Positions 1 to 8,417 of a stretch of DNA of 64,000 nt are shown here, piece by piece (position 1 is the first letter of the stretch; the number at the start of each line of letters is the position of its first letter). The stretch lies in the NCBI RefSeq assembly GCF_033441515.1, contig NZ_JAWQJT010000002.1, forward strand, positions 682,001-746,000. Reading direction: 5' to 3'. Under the pieces are notes generated by a model. That model saw only the letters and a list, made by a program, of their open reading frames with translations, was not told the DNA's origin and made no database searches. The position numbers were made by a program, and so were the translations under genes. This DNA is from Amycolatopsis solani. Its GTDB lineage: Bacteria > Actinomycetota > Actinomycetes > Mycobacteriales > Pseudonocardiaceae.

Positions 1-65
1 CGCGAAGAGCGACACGGGCAGGCAGCATGGGCTCCGGACGTGCCAGTACCGAGATCGGAGCCCGG

Positions 66-908
66 ATGAGCCGAAGCCTGGCCGAACAACCGAAGTGGCG
101 GGCACGGCTCGCGGGAGCGGGCGCGCTGGCCGCGCTCGCGGCGGTCGTCACCGCCCCGCCCGCGGCCGCCGCCCCCGACTACTCGCGGGCGGACGCGAAC
201 TACGCCGGCACGCAGATCGCCTTGCACGAAGGCGTGCAAGGCACCCCGCGCGTGGACGACCTGGGGCAGACGCTCGGCCACGACGTCAGCGGGCACCAGG
301 GCCCGGTCGACTGGGCCGCCGCGGCCGGGGCCGGCGCGCAGTTCACCTACGTCAAGGCGACCGAAGGCACCGGGTTCGTCAACCCGCAGTACGCGCAGCA
401 GTACGACGGCGCGCACGCGGCGGGCATCATCCGCGGCGCCTACCACTTCGCCCGCCCGGACGTCTCCGGCGGCGCCGCGCAGGCGGAGTACTTCATCGCC
501 CACGGCGGCGGCTGGCGCGCCGACGGCACGACGCTGCCGGGCGCGCTGGACATCGAGTACAACCCGTACGGCGAAACCTGCTACGGCAAGAACGCGGCGG
601 ACATGACGGCGTGGATCGCGGACTTCACCCGCACGTACCTCGCGAAGGTGAAGCGCAGCGCGGTGATCTACACCAGCACGGCGTGGTGGAAGCGCTGCAC
701 CGGCAACGCGTCCGGGTTCGGGAACACGAACCCGCTGTGGCTCGCGCGCTACGGCCCGGACGTCGGCGAACTGCCCGCGGGCTGGGACAAGCAGAGCATC
801 TGGCAGTTCGCCCGCGGCGGCGGCCTGCCGGGGGACCAGAACTACTACAACGGCCCCTTCGGCCGGGTCCAGGCGCTCGCCAAGGGCGCGGCGACCGGCG
901 GCGCCTAG
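66..908 (+). CDS. Secreted GH25 lysozyme (muramidase)
   Basis: The 280-aa product has an N-terminal signal peptide (Arg/Lys start, Ala-rich hydrophobic core, AAAAP cleavage region near residue 36). A GH25 fold follows: the first strand reads GHDVSGHQG, then FTYVKATEGTGFVNP, the AGIIRGAYHFARP segment and the catalytic acidic strand ALDIEYNPYG. These match the DxSxxQG, KATEG, YHF and DxE landmarks of GH25 1,4-beta-N-acetylmuramoylhydrolases, which cut peptidoglycan outside the cell. I start at ATG 66 rather than the upstream in-frame ATG at 27, because GGAG sits 5 nt before 66 and the signal peptide then begins at the N-terminus. The 3' end overlaps the convergent GerW-like gene by 4 nt (CTAG). 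Confidence 0.9.
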   Translation: MSRSLAEQPKWRARLAGAGALAALAAVVTAPPAAAAPDYSRADANYAGTQIALHEGVQGTPRVDDLGQTLGHDVSGHQGPVDWAAAAGAGAQFTYVKATEGTGFVNPQYAQQYDGAHAAGIIRGAYHFARPDVSGGAAQAEYFIAHGGGWRADGTTLPGALDIEYNPYGETCYGKNAADMTAWIADFTRTYLAKVKRSAVIYTSTAWWKRCTGNASGFGNTNPLWLARYGPDVGELPAGWDKQSIWQFARGGGLPGDQNYYNGPFGRVQALAKGAATGGA

Positions 909-1186
909 CGGCTTCGGCGGAACCGGAACCGGGCCCGCTGCGGCAGCTCGACGGTCCGCTCGGCGAGGTCCGGCCACGGCGGCCGGCGCAGCACCGCGAG
1001 CGTGCCCAGCGTCGCGGCCACCAGGCCGGTCGTCACCGCCAGCAGCGCGACGCGGGAGGCGTCGACGGCCGGTTCCCACTTCACCTGGCCGTCGCGGACG
1101 ACGAACACCCCGACCGGGCGGCTGAGCGGGATGACCGTGGTGCCGTCCGGGGTTTCGACGGGCTCGCCGAAGAGTGGTTGCTCCAT
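905..1186 (-). CDS. Short GerW/YtfJ-like membrane protein
   Basis: The 93-aa protein begins MEQPLFGEPVETPDGTTVIP and continues RPVGVFVVRDGQVKWEPAVD. Both blocks resemble the two ends of GerW/YtfJ sporulation proteins, in which a FGEP-V-GVTVIP block is separated by a Gly-rich stretch from PVG-fVIkdG-V-W-PavD. Here the two blocks are nearly contiguous, so the glycine-rich middle is missing. One hydrophobic segment (VALLAVTTGLVAATLG and on) gives a single C-terminal membrane span before an Arg-rich cytoplasmic tail. ATG 1186 is chosen because homology starts there; the frame stays open upstream to 1300. The role is unknown; assignment to GerW is by motif only. Confidence 0.55.
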   Translation of the reverse strand: MEQPLFGEPVETPDGTTVIPLSRPVGVFVVRDGQVKWEPAVDASRVALLAVTTGLVAATLGTLAVLRRPPWPDLAERTVELPQRARFRFRRSR

Positions 1187-1317
1187 GCCGCCATCGAACT
1201 GCACACCCGCCGCCGTTGACAAGATCGGACAGGATCCTGTCGTTCCGGTGATCGGCTGCTTACGATCGGCTGCGGGGCCGTCGCCGTCGACTGTCCTCAA
1301 AGGACAAAGGAGGCGCC

Positions 1318-2565
1318 GTGCGCAGGATCGCCCTTCTGACCGCGTTTTCCGTGGCCGCGGCCGTCGTCGCCTCGGCGCCGGGTGCCGCCGGGGCCGGGCC
1401 GGCCTGGTTCACGTCGTGGGCCCAGTCGCAGGACGGGCGGGCCGACGCGCCGGTGTCCGCGCAGTCGCTGCGGATGATCACCCACCTCAGCCAGGGCGGG
1501 GACGCGGTCCGCGTCCGGTTCCAGAACACCTTCGGCACCACGCCGCTGACCATCGGGCACGCGACCGCGGGCCCGAGCGCGGGCGGCGCCGCCGTGACGG
1601 CCCCGCGGCCGCTGACGTTCGCCGGCCGCGCGGGCGTCACGATCCCGGTGGGCGGCGAAGTCTGGAGCGACGAGACGAAGCTCGTCACGCGGCCGGACAC
1701 CAACCTCGCGGTGAGCATGTCCGTCGAGGGCACGGCCGTCCCCGGCCGCCACGGCGCGGCCCTGCGCGACAACTACCTCACCGAACCGGGCGCGGGCGAC
1801 CACGCGGCGGACCCCGGCGGCGCGGCCTACACGCGCACGGTCGGCACCACCTACGTCGTGAGCGCGGTCGACGTGCACAACACGGCGTTGAAGGGCACCG
1901 TCGTCCCGTTCGGCAGCTCGGTCGTCGACGGCATCGGCAGCACGAACTGCGGTCCGGGCTGCACGCAGCTCGGCGCCGACCGGCGGTGGACCGACGACCT
2001 GGCGCGGCGGATCGTCGCCGCGGCCGCGCCGCTCGCCGTGGCCAACGCCGGCGTCTCGGGCACGACGAGTGCCGCGTCCTGTCCCGGCATGCCGCCGTCG
2101 GTCGCGGGCCTGGACGCGCAGAGCCGGCTGGACCGGGACGTCCTGGCGCTGCACGGCGTCACGTCGGTCATCTACTACTACGGCACCAACGACCTCGCGT
2201 ACGGCTGCGACGCGGCCACGATCCTGGACAGCTACCGCGCGGTCTTCCAGCGCCTGCGCGCGGCGGGCATCGCGGTGTACGTCACGCCGAGCACGCCCCG
2301 GCCCGGCTACGGCGACGCGGCGAACCTCGCCCGGCACGAGATCGGCTCGTTCGTCGAACGCTGGAACACGTGCGGTGGTGCGTGCTCGGGCGTCGTCGAC
2401 TTCGACCAGGTGCTCAAGGACCCGCTGAAGCCCAACAGCATCCTGCCGGCCTACGACAACGGCGACGGCATCCACGCCAACGCCGCCGGCCAGCAGGCAC
2501 TGGCCGATTTCGTCTCGCTGCCGATGCTCACCCGATCCGGGCCGGTTCGTCACTCGATGGGCTGA
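1318..2565 (+). CDS. Secreted SGNH/GDSL-type esterase
   Basis: The 415-aa protein has a signal peptide (MRRIALLTAFSVAAAVVASA, cleavage near AGA). Its N-terminal domain of about 180 residues opens with WFTSWAQSQ, as in actinomycete GDSL lipase-like proteins. The SGNH domain follows: VPFGSSVVDGIGS supplies the nucleophile Ser (block I, with SSVVDG where GDS is usual), NAGVSG is block II, YYYGTNDLAYG is block III (GxND) and DGIHANAAGQ is block V with the catalytic Asp and His. It probably hydrolyses acyl or acetyl esters of polysaccharides or lipids outside the cell; the substrate cannot be read. GTG 1318 follows AAAGGAGG at optimal spacing. Confidence 0.85.
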   Translation: MRRIALLTAFSVAAAVVASAPGAAGAGPAWFTSWAQSQDGRADAPVSAQSLRMITHLSQGGDAVRVRFQNTFGTTPLTIGHATAGPSAGGAAVTAPRPLTFAGRAGVTIPVGGEVWSDETKLVTRPDTNLAVSMSVEGTAVPGRHGAALRDNYLTEPGAGDHAADPGGAAYTRTVGTTYVVSAVDVHNTALKGTVVPFGSSVVDGIGSTNCGPGCTQLGADRRWTDDLARRIVAAAAPLAVANAGVSGTTSAASCPGMPPSVAGLDAQSRLDRDVLALHGVTSVIYYYGTNDLAYGCDAATILDSYRAVFQRLRAAGIAVYVTPSTPRPGYGDAANLARHEIGSFVERWNTCGGACSGVVDFDQVLKDPLKPNSILPAYDNGDGIHANAAGQQALADFVSLPMLTRSGPVRHSMG

Positions 2566-2633
2566 CCGGGCGAGTCGGAGCGGCGGAACTGTGCGCGCGG
2601 GTCCGCAGAGTACGCCGTGTGATCGCTGACTCG

Positions 2634-3008
2634 ATGGACGACGCCGGGTGCTGCCTGCTGTCGGTGGCCTGGAACCTCGCCCCGCTGACCGAAGGGCAGC
2701 CGGACTCCCGCCGCGGTGAGCTCCGCCGCCGTCTCGTGGGCGCGTGCCGCTCGGCCGGCCACGGTGCCCGCGACTGGGCCGTGGCCCACGGGCCGGGCAC
2801 CGAAGCGGAGTACCGGCCGTTCCTCCAGCTGGCCGACGTCGCGTACGAGATCGCGACGCTGCTCCTGCTCGTGGAGGACTTCCTGGTACCGGATCTGGAG
2901 CGCGAACACCGCCGGTGGGCCGAGATCGAGGAGTTGACGGGCCGGTTCACCGAGCTGGCCGAGTGGACGGCTTCGTTCCTCTTGTCAGGCGCTGCCTTAC
3001 GGTTGTAA
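2634..3008 (+). CDS. Hypothetical 124-aa protein
   Basis: I do not recognise this family. The reading frame has GC-rich third positions and a plausible helical protein ([20 protein letters not shown] near the middle, then charged helices), with no signal peptide or clear membrane span. ATG 2634 is chosen; GTG 2619 in the same frame is an alternative, and neither has a strong ribosome-binding site. The stop codon (3006-3008) lies inside the palindrome/promoter of the next gene, so the two genes are closely packed but the downstream one probably has its own transcript. It could be a shadow frame, but no better frame covers the interval. Confidence 0.45.
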   Translation: MDDAGCCLLSVAWNLAPLTEGQPDSRRGELRRRLVGACRSAGHGARDWAVAHGPGTEAEYRPFLQLADVAYEIATLLLLVEDFLVPDLEREHRRWAEIEELTGRFTELAEWTASFLLSGAALRL

Positions 3009-3022
3009 GGTCGCGCCTGACA
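2982..3022 (+). promoter_or_regulatory. Nested palindrome overlapping a predicted promoter
   Basis: A near-perfect inverted repeat spans 2983-3022: outer arms TGTCAGGCGC / GCGCCTGACA (10 bp), a 2-nt mismatch, inner arms CCTTAC / GTAAGG (6 bp) and a GGTT centre. The same bases fit a sigma-70-type promoter, TTGTCA (2982-2987), 18-nt spacer, TAAGGT (3006-3011), with AGGAGG and a start just downstream. An operator covering both promoter elements is the natural reading; a transcript-level hairpin cannot be excluded. The HTH-containing protein encoded immediately downstream is a candidate autorepressor (inference). Confidence 0.6.
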
Positions 3023-3034
3023 GGAGGTCGGCTG

Positions 3035-3394
3035 TTGACTACTACCGCGGTGATCGCCCGCTGTTCGTTCTGCGCCAAGCCGAACACGGAGGTGGAGACG
3101 CTGATCGGCGGCCCGGGCGTCTTCATCTGCGACGGCTGCGTCCAGCTGTGCGTTTCGGCGATCGACGGCAAACCGGCGGACGCGCCGCACATCGCGCCCT
3201 GGGAACACGAACTGCCGCTCCAGCAGGTGCTGCAGAACCTCGGCCCGGTCGCGGCGGCGAGCACCCAAGTTCAGCAGAACCTGGCGGCGTGGGTCGGCAA
3301 GGCGCGCGCCCTGGGCGGCACCTGGGCGCAGATCGGCGAGGCGCTGGGGATGACCCGCCAGTCGGCGTGGGAGCGGTTTTCGGGGGAGGGCTAG
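3035..3394 (+). CDS. ClpX-type C4 zinc-finger protein with C-terminal HTH
   Basis: The 119-aa protein starts with a ClpX-like zinc-binding domain: CSFC, then 17 residues, then CDGC and a further Cys ([10 protein letters not shown]), around the [14 protein letters not shown] core. The ATPase domain of ClpX is absent. The C-terminal 35 residues ([20 protein letters not shown]) resemble a helix-turn-helix, so a DNA-binding regulator is likely. The start is TTG 3035: AGGAGG at 3022-3027 lies 7 nt upstream, and the only other candidate, GTG 3050, is too far away. The 3' end overlaps the convergent papain-like gene by 4 nt. Confidence 0.75.
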   Translation: MTTTAVIARCSFCAKPNTEVETLIGGPGVFICDGCVQLCVSAIDGKPADAPHIAPWEHELPLQQVLQNLGPVAAASTQVQQNLAAWVGKARALGGTWAQIGEALGMTRQSAWERFSGEG

Positions 3395-5403
3395 CCTTCT
3401 TGCGCCGCTGAGAAGCTTTCGGCCGTCAACCGGTCGGCTCCCCAGCTGCGCTCGAGGTAGCCGGCGATCCGCGTCACGTCCTCGGCCGGCACCTTTTCCG
3501 GATCCCCGCGTTCGAGCGGGTCGACGTGGAAGAGGTAGAGCCGCGAGGCGAACTGGTCGAACGGCAGCGAAGCCTCGCCGAACCGTTCGCCGTTGCCCGC
3601 GGTGGAGACGACGACGCCGTCGCCCCAGTCCTGGCCGCTGTCGTTGTTGGGGTTGAAGAAGTACACCCGCATGACGTCGTGGGGATCCGGGGCGGCCCGC
3701 AGGATCGTGATCGCGTGCCAGCCCACGTACCGCGCCGCGCTGTCGGTCACGGCGACGCCGGCCGGCTGCGGGTGGATCAGCGGCTGCCCGCCGTTGTACG
3801 CCGGGTGGTAGCTCGCGTGGAAGTGCCGGTAGAAGTCGTCGAGGTCGATCAGCTGCCCGGTGGCGACGTCGACGTTGATCCGGAAGCCGCGAGCCGTCCA
3901 CCACCCGTGGAACTCGGGGTTGACCCACCGGTGCGGGTCCCCGGGGCGGCCGACGCACCGGCGTCCCATCTCGGCGTAGATCCGGTCCAGGTGCGGGACC
4001 ACGAGCAGGGACACCGGATCCAGGTCCGCGGGCGGCGTGGTGGCCAGCCCGGGGTCGGCGTCCTTCGAGGAGATCGGCTGTCCCTCGAAGTGCATGATGA
4101 CCTCGTCGTCGCGGGCGGCCCACGCGACGATCTGCAGCAGGTAGTCCGGGTCGTTGTAGGCCCACATCGAGAGCGCGCGGGCCGACTGGCACGTGGGGTT
4201 GTCGCCCTGCCCGACCCCGAGCGGCTGGCCCAGCATCGACAGGACCCCGGCGACCAGCCGCGCTTCCGGCGCCGGCCGGTCGCCGAACACCGTCGTCAGC
4301 CGGTTCCGCGCGGCCGGGGCGAGCTCGAGCGCCAGCTGGCGCCACAGCGCCGGCACCACCGGTGGTTCGTAGAGGATGCCGCGGTCGAGCAGCAGGGCCA
4401 GCCCGTAGCTGCACTGCGCGGTCTGCGGGTGCACGGCCACCTCGATCAGCCGGTGCACGAGGTCGCGGTAGCGCAGCAGGCAGTTCCGGCCGGTTTCGGA
4501 CAGGCCGAGCGCCTCGCCGAGGAGGTAGTCGCTCTCGTAGCGCAGGAACCGCAGCAGTTCCGCGTGGTACGGCGACACCAGGCCGGTGTCGTGCATCGCG
4601 CGGGCGAACCCCGTGGCCTCGTACTGCAGGGCGACGGTGTCCATCGCCTCCAGCCGCGACCGGAAGACGTCGACCCCGGGGTCCTCGCGGCACGCCTCGG
4701 TGGTGCCGAAGAGGCTGGTGATGAGCCGGTCGAGGCCCTGCCCGGACGACGCGCCGAGCGCGACGTCCGGATCGCCGCGGTAGATCGCGATCCGGGTGAT
4801 CAGCGACTGCACCTGGTCGACCTGGATCGGGCGCTGGCGCAAGATCCGCCAGATCTCGTCGACCAGCTCGTCCAGGACGCTGTCGTAGCCGACCTCGTCG
4901 GCGACGTGCCGGAAGAGGTCCCGGATCAGCTGCGCGGTCCGGCCCTGCCGCACCCGTTCGGCCTCGGTGGGCGGGGTGAACAGCAGTTCCAGGTTCATCG
5001 CCAGCACCTGCGACAGGAACTGGCGAGCGTCGTCGGCGGAGAGCGTCGGGTGCGCGAAGTCACCGCGGGCGACCGCGAGCATCCGCAGCTCGCTGGTCGC
5101 CTCGATGACGACGGTGTCGGCGTTCTCGCTGCGCAGCCCGGGGCCGACCAGCGACGGGACGAGGATCTCCGGCGTGGCCCAGTCCGTGCCGAGGAACAGG
5201 CCGGCCTCTTCGAGCGCCTGCGCCCTGGCCTGGATCGCGGCGGGACCACCCGGCTGCAGCAGCACCCGTCGCAGGGCTTCCAGGACGCGCCGCAGCTTCG
5301 TGTGCTTGCCGAAGTCGCGGGTCTCGGCCAGCGCCCGGACGGCGTCGTCGAGCGCGTCCACTCGCTTGTCCAGCGTCACGGGTTTCCCAACGTTTCGGTC
5401 CAC
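3391..5403 (-). CDS. Large protein with predicted papain-like Cys-His-Asn domain
   Basis: The 670-aa protein has no name I recognise. Residues 1-390 look all-helical. From about residue 395 a papain-like order of catalytic residues appears: Gln399 six residues before Cys405 ([17 protein letters not shown]), then His563 (GWHAITIL), then Asn584 in [16 protein letters not shown], which resembles the N-SWG-WG-G block of papain and C39-type peptidases. Gln-Cys-His-Asn spacing is what such folds use, so a thiol peptidase or transpeptidase/acyltransferase is inferred; there is no signal peptide. GTG 5403 lies within TGATGTG at the stop of the ATP-grasp gene, so the two are translationally coupled; GTG 5382 is an alternative start. 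The coupling suggests a joint role in making or trimming an amide bond. Confidence 0.55.
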   Translation of the reverse strand: MDRNVGKPVTLDKRVDALDDAVRALAETRDFGKHTKLRRVLEALRRVLLQPGGPAAIQARAQALEEAGLFLGTDWATPEILVPSLVGPGLRSENADTVVIEATSELRMLAVARGDFAHPTLSADDARQFLSQVLAMNLELLFTPPTEAERVRQGRTAQLIRDLFRHVADEVGYDSVLDELVDEIWRILRQRPIQVDQVQSLITRIAIYRGDPDVALGASSGQGLDRLITSLFGTTEACREDPGVDVFRSRLEAMDTVALQYEATGFARAMHDTGLVSPYHAELLRFLRYESDYLLGEALGLSETGRNCLLRYRDLVHRLIEVAVHPQTAQCSYGLALLLDRGILYEPPVVPALWRQLALELAPAARNRLTTVFGDRPAPEARLVAGVLSMLGQPLGVGQGDNPTCQSARALSMWAYNDPDYLLQIVAWAARDDEVIMHFEGQPISSKDADPGLATTPPADLDPVSLLVVPHLDRIYAEMGRRCVGRPGDPHRWVNPEFHGWWTARGFRINVDVATGQLIDLDDFYRHFHASYHPAYNGGQPLIHPQPAGVAVTDSAARYVGWHAITILRAAPDPHDVMRVYFFNPNNDSGQDWGDGVVVSTAGNGERFGEASLPFDQFASRLYLFHVDPLERGDPEKVPAEDVTRIAGYLERSWGADRLTAESFSAAQEG

Positions 5404-5404
5404 A

Positions 5405-6646
5405 TCAGACGTAGAAATCGTATTCTTCCTGCTCCTTCAGCAGATCCCGCATGCGGTAGGCGTCCTCGCCGAAGAAGTAGAGCAGACCCCAGTGGGTGCC
5501 GAACGCGGTCCGCTTGGTGACGGTTTCTTCCAGCGGGGCCGAGAGGTCGTGCGACTCGTAGTAGTCGTCGTCCTGCGTCTGCTCGGGGATCCGCAGCTCG
5601 CTGACGACCCGCCGGCGCGGGTAGACGCCGAAGCAGCCCGCGACCCCGGCCGCGTCGACGACCTCCCGCGGGAAGAAGGCGTCGATCTCTTCCTCGGTCG
5701 TCTTGGGGTCGAAGGCGAGCGCGAGCCCTTGGTAGGCGTTGAAGCCGTAAGCCCGCTCGAGCAGTTCGAACACCTTGAACCCCGGCGGCCGGTAGGCGAC
5801 CTCGCCGAAGTACATCTCGCCGTCACTGGTGACGAAGTACTCGGGGTGCACGAACCCGAACTCGATGTCGAAGGTCTTGATGAGCTTCTCGATCTGCGCG
5901 GTGATCTGCGGCCGGTACTTTTCCAGTTCGGACGTGGCGGGGACGAACACGGAGTACCCGAGCGTGACGTACTCGGAGATGTTGAGGAACTTGATCTTCC
6001 CGTTGTGGATCCACGCTTCGACGGCGAACTCCCACCCGTCGAGGTGCGATTCCATGAGGACGGGAAACTCGTCGTCCGGGATCATGTCGATCTCGTCGGG
6101 CGTCCGGATGACGCGGTGCCCGAGACAGCCGGCCTTGTCGAACGCCTTGAGGTGGATGGGATCGTTGGGGTCGCCGTCCAGCTTGAGCAGCGTCTGGTTG
6201 ACGCGCTTGAGGAAGCGGATGACGTCATCCCGATCGTGCGCCTCTTCGAAGATCCCGACCCGAATCCCGCCGAGCTGAGCACGGCGTTTCATCAAAGCCT
6301 TGTCCCGCAACAGCATGGCTTGGCCGAAGAGCCGGGGGTTGTCGAGCAGCACGGAGTTGATGGCCCCGGCCCACTCGACGGTCTCTTCGAACAGCGGGAT
6401 GGCGACGTCGACGCCTTTGTCCCGCAGGATCTCGGCGATCTCGAGGGACCGGTCGTTGAGCCGCTCGAAGTTCCAGGGCACGTAAGGGATGTCGTGCTCG
6501 ATGCAGTATTCCTCGGCCCACTCGGGCGCCACGACGAGATAGCGCCGATCGAAGCGGTCGAGAGCCTCAACGGCGTTGAGACTCCACCCGAGCAGAGCAA
6601 GATGCCCCTTGTCAGAATTCTTCGCGGCCGGTTCGGGCTGCGGCAT
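5405..6646 (-). CDS. ATP-grasp carboxylate-amine ligase
   Basis: The 413-aa protein is an ATP-grasp enzyme: an N-terminal Rossmann-like part, a central ATP-binding part with candidate lysine in HLKAFDKAG (about residue 166), VLMESHLDGWEFAVEAWI, and the Mg-binding block GEMYFGEVAYRPPG (about 277-289), equivalent to the E-x-N/E-x-R-x-G signature. Enzymes of this type activate a carboxylate as acyl phosphate and join it to an amine. Substrates are unknown. ATG 6646 is chosen because GGAGG lies 8 nt upstream. It is the first gene of a two-gene unit with the papain-like protein (1-nt gap). I saw no convincing promoter in the 190 nt upstream. Confidence 0.75.
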   Translation of the reverse strand: MPQPEPAAKNSDKGHLALLGWSLNAVEALDRFDRRYLVVAPEWAEEYCIEHDIPYVPWNFERLNDRSLEIAEILRDKGVDVAIPLFEETVEWAGAINSVLLDNPRLFGQAMLLRDKALMKRRAQLGGIRVGIFEEAHDRDDVIRFLKRVNQTLLKLDGDPNDPIHLKAFDKAGCLGHRVIRTPDEIDMIPDDEFPVLMESHLDGWEFAVEAWIHNGKIKFLNISEYVTLGYSVFVPATSELEKYRPQITAQIEKLIKTFDIEFGFVHPEYFVTSDGEMYFGEVAYRPPGFKVFELLERAYGFNAYQGLALAFDPKTTEEEIDAFFPREVVDAAGVAGCFGVYPRRRVVSELRIPEQTQDDDYYESHDLSAPLEETVTKRTAFGTHWGLLYFFGEDAYRMRDLLKEQEEYDFYV

Positions 6647-6840
6647 GGACCATTCCTCCGGTTCGGCGCGTACGTGTCGGTATCGATCGTGGGCCAACCG
6701 TACCGGCAGGTAGGTGGGGTCCGCCGATCGAGAAGCCGCGGGGGAGGGGTGGGTGGTGCCGGTGGTCGACGCCGGCTTTTCCTTGTGCTTACGGGCACAC
6801 GTGGTGTCCGAGCACGGTCGCTCGGGGGCTGCTTGAGGCC

Positions 6841-6878
6841 AGAAAATGAAAAGCCACGTCCACCTGAGTGAACGTGGC
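6841..6878 (-). terminator. Intrinsic terminator after tRNA-Pro
   Basis: On the minus strand, GCCACGT (6878-6872) pairs with ACGTGGC (6859-6853) around a 12-nt loop and is followed by TTTTCATTTTCT. The hairpin begins 9 nt beyond the tRNA 3' end, so it should end the tRNA transcript and insulate the ATP-grasp gene. Confidence 0.75.
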
Positions 6879-6886
6879 CGATCCGG

Positions 6887-6960
<74 letters not shown>

Positions 6961-7078
6961 GACCCGCACTCGCTGAGTGCGTGAGAAGTACTCTAGCGTG
7001 CCCCTCAACCCCCTCTGCAAGCAGGGTCCCCAGTCCGCCTGACCTGCGGAAACAGGCCAAGCGGACCGGACCCCAAGA

Positions 7079-8251
7079 TCAAGCCGGGTTCCCCGCGTGG
7101 GTCAGCGTCTGCCAAGCCAAGAACAGGTTGTTCGACCCCGCCGGGCGCTGGCGTTCCGTCAGCGTCTGCGTGTTGGACATCGCGATCCCCAGCCGCGTGT
7201 GGAGGGCGTTGAAGCCCACCTCCGTCACCGGGCCCAGGCCCAGCTTCAGCGAGCCCGAGCACAGCCATGAGGGCGCCGCCGTGCCGAGCTGGTACTTCGA
7301 CTGGAAGCCCAGGGCCTGGCGGAGGCGCTCGCCCACGTCCGTTCCGTACACGTCCTGGCCCTGGATGCGGAGCGTCTCCGCCACGTCCGCGATCGCTGCG
7401 ATGCCGTAGCCCGTGTGGGTGAAGTCGCGGCAGGTCTCTTGGGTCAGGCCGTCCACGAACGTCGACTGGCCCTGCCAGTAGCCCACGATCTGATCGCGGG
7501 TCGAGAGGCCGCTGCCGGGAACGGTCTTCGGGAGGGAGCCGTCCGATGACAGGTACACGTACGCCGCCACTCGGTTGCGGTAGCGCGTGACCGCCTTGTC
7601 GAAGTTCGTCTTGTCCTCCAGGAACACCGTGATGCCGACCGCGGCCTCCATCATGGACAGTTCCCAGTTGCCGTTGCTGTTGCTGCCGTTGATGATTTTG
7701 TTCAGGTACACGTTCCGCAGCATTGTGCCGAAGCGGGCCGAATTCGGCCAGCTCGAATACGTGTACTTGATGATCTCCGCCGCTCGGGGCCACGACGAGC
7801 CGGCCCAGCCCGTCTGGAGGGGTGCGTTGCTGTTGGTGTGGCTCGTGATCGTCGCCGACCACGCGTCCATCAGCGCGATGGCCTTCTGGGCGTAGCGGGC
7901 GTCGCCGGAGATGTACCAGATCAGGGCGTCCGTGTACGCCGCTATCGCGTCTTCGCGCTCGTCCGTGCAGCCGTAGTTCGGGTTCGAATAGGAGCCGCAT
8001 TCCACGACCGCGCGGGGTTTCGGGGTTCGGGACAGGGAGGCGTACGAACTCGCCAATGCTTGGTCGTACGCCGCTTTCCAGGGTTGGGCGCCCGCGTTCA
8101 CCTGGGTTTTGACGAAGTCCAGCTGTGGGCGGCTCACCAGCACGCCGGGGTGGGTGAACGTCGCCGGGGCGGCCGGGGCCGGGGTGGCGATCAGCCCCAG
8201 TGCCAGCGGGATCAGTGCACCCAAAGCGAAAACTCTGCGGAAGCGGGACAT
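7079..8251 (-). CDS. Secreted alginate-lyase-family protein
   Basis: The 390-aa protein has a signal peptide (MSRFRRVFALGALIPLALGL, cleavage near APAAPA). The rest is an alpha/alpha-toroid-type alginate_lyase domain, recognised by HPGVLVSRPQLDFVKTQV at the start, the WSATITSHTNSNAPLQTGW block and NSNGNWELSMMEAAVGI, the N-GNW motif common in this family. It should act outside the cell on a uronic-acid or related polysaccharide by beta-elimination; the true substrate is not readable. ATG 8251 follows AGGAGAG and begins the signal peptide, whereas the frame stays open 26 codons upstream. A DasR-like box lies 56 bp upstream, suggesting control with aminosugar metabolism. Confidence 0.75.
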   Translation of the reverse strand: MSRFRRVFALGALIPLALGLIATPAPAAPATFTHPGVLVSRPQLDFVKTQVNAGAQPWKAAYDQALASSYASLSRTPKPRAVVECGSYSNPNYGCTDEREDAIAAYTDALIWYISGDARYAQKAIALMDAWSATITSHTNSNAPLQTGWAGSSWPRAAEIIKYTYSSWPNSARFGTMLRNVYLNKIINGSNSNGNWELSMMEAAVGITVFLEDKTNFDKAVTRYRNRVAAYVYLSSDGSLPKTVPGSGLSTRDQIVGYWQGQSTFVDGLTQETCRDFTHTGYGIAAIADVAETLRIQGQDVYGTDVGERLRQALGFQSKYQLGTAAPSWLCSGSLKLGLGPVTEVGFNALHTRLGIAMSNTQTLTERQRPAGSNNLFLAWQTLTHAGNPA

Positions 8252-8306
8252 GGCTCTCCTCGAGACGACGGTGTCTTGGATCCCCTGCGCGCTGCGCCCA
8301 GTTTCA

Positions 8307-8318
8307 TGGTCCAGACCA
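8307..8318 (-). promoter_or_regulatory. DasR-type (dre) box upstream of the alginate-lyase gene
   Basis: TGGTCCAGACCA differs by one central base from the palindrome TGGTCTAGACCA and matches the core of the GntR-family DasR responsive element, which also appears in Streptomyces chitinase promoters. It lies 56 bp upstream of ATG 8251 on the minus strand. Regulation by DasR or a homologue is inferred from this match; the regulator itself is not in the window. Confidence 0.6.
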
Positions 8319-8365
8319 CCAGGAGTCAAGGAGGAAACGGCCTTTCTTCGCGATATGAAGGAAAG

Positions 8366-8413
8366 ATTCAGCCCGCTGAACGGAAGAGCGTTTTTCCGTT
8401 CAGCGGGCTGAAT
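8366..8413 (-). terminator. Strong hairpin terminator after chitinase gene
   Basis: Perfect 20-bp arms (8366-8385 and 8394-8413, ATTCAGCCCGCTGAACGGAA and its complement) enclose an 8-nt loop. The hairpin starts 4 nt after the chitinase stop codon, and on the minus strand it is followed by TCTTTCCTTC. Its length and perfection exceed what termination needs and resemble the other long palindromes in this window. Confidence 0.75.
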
Positions 8414-8417
8414 AAAC

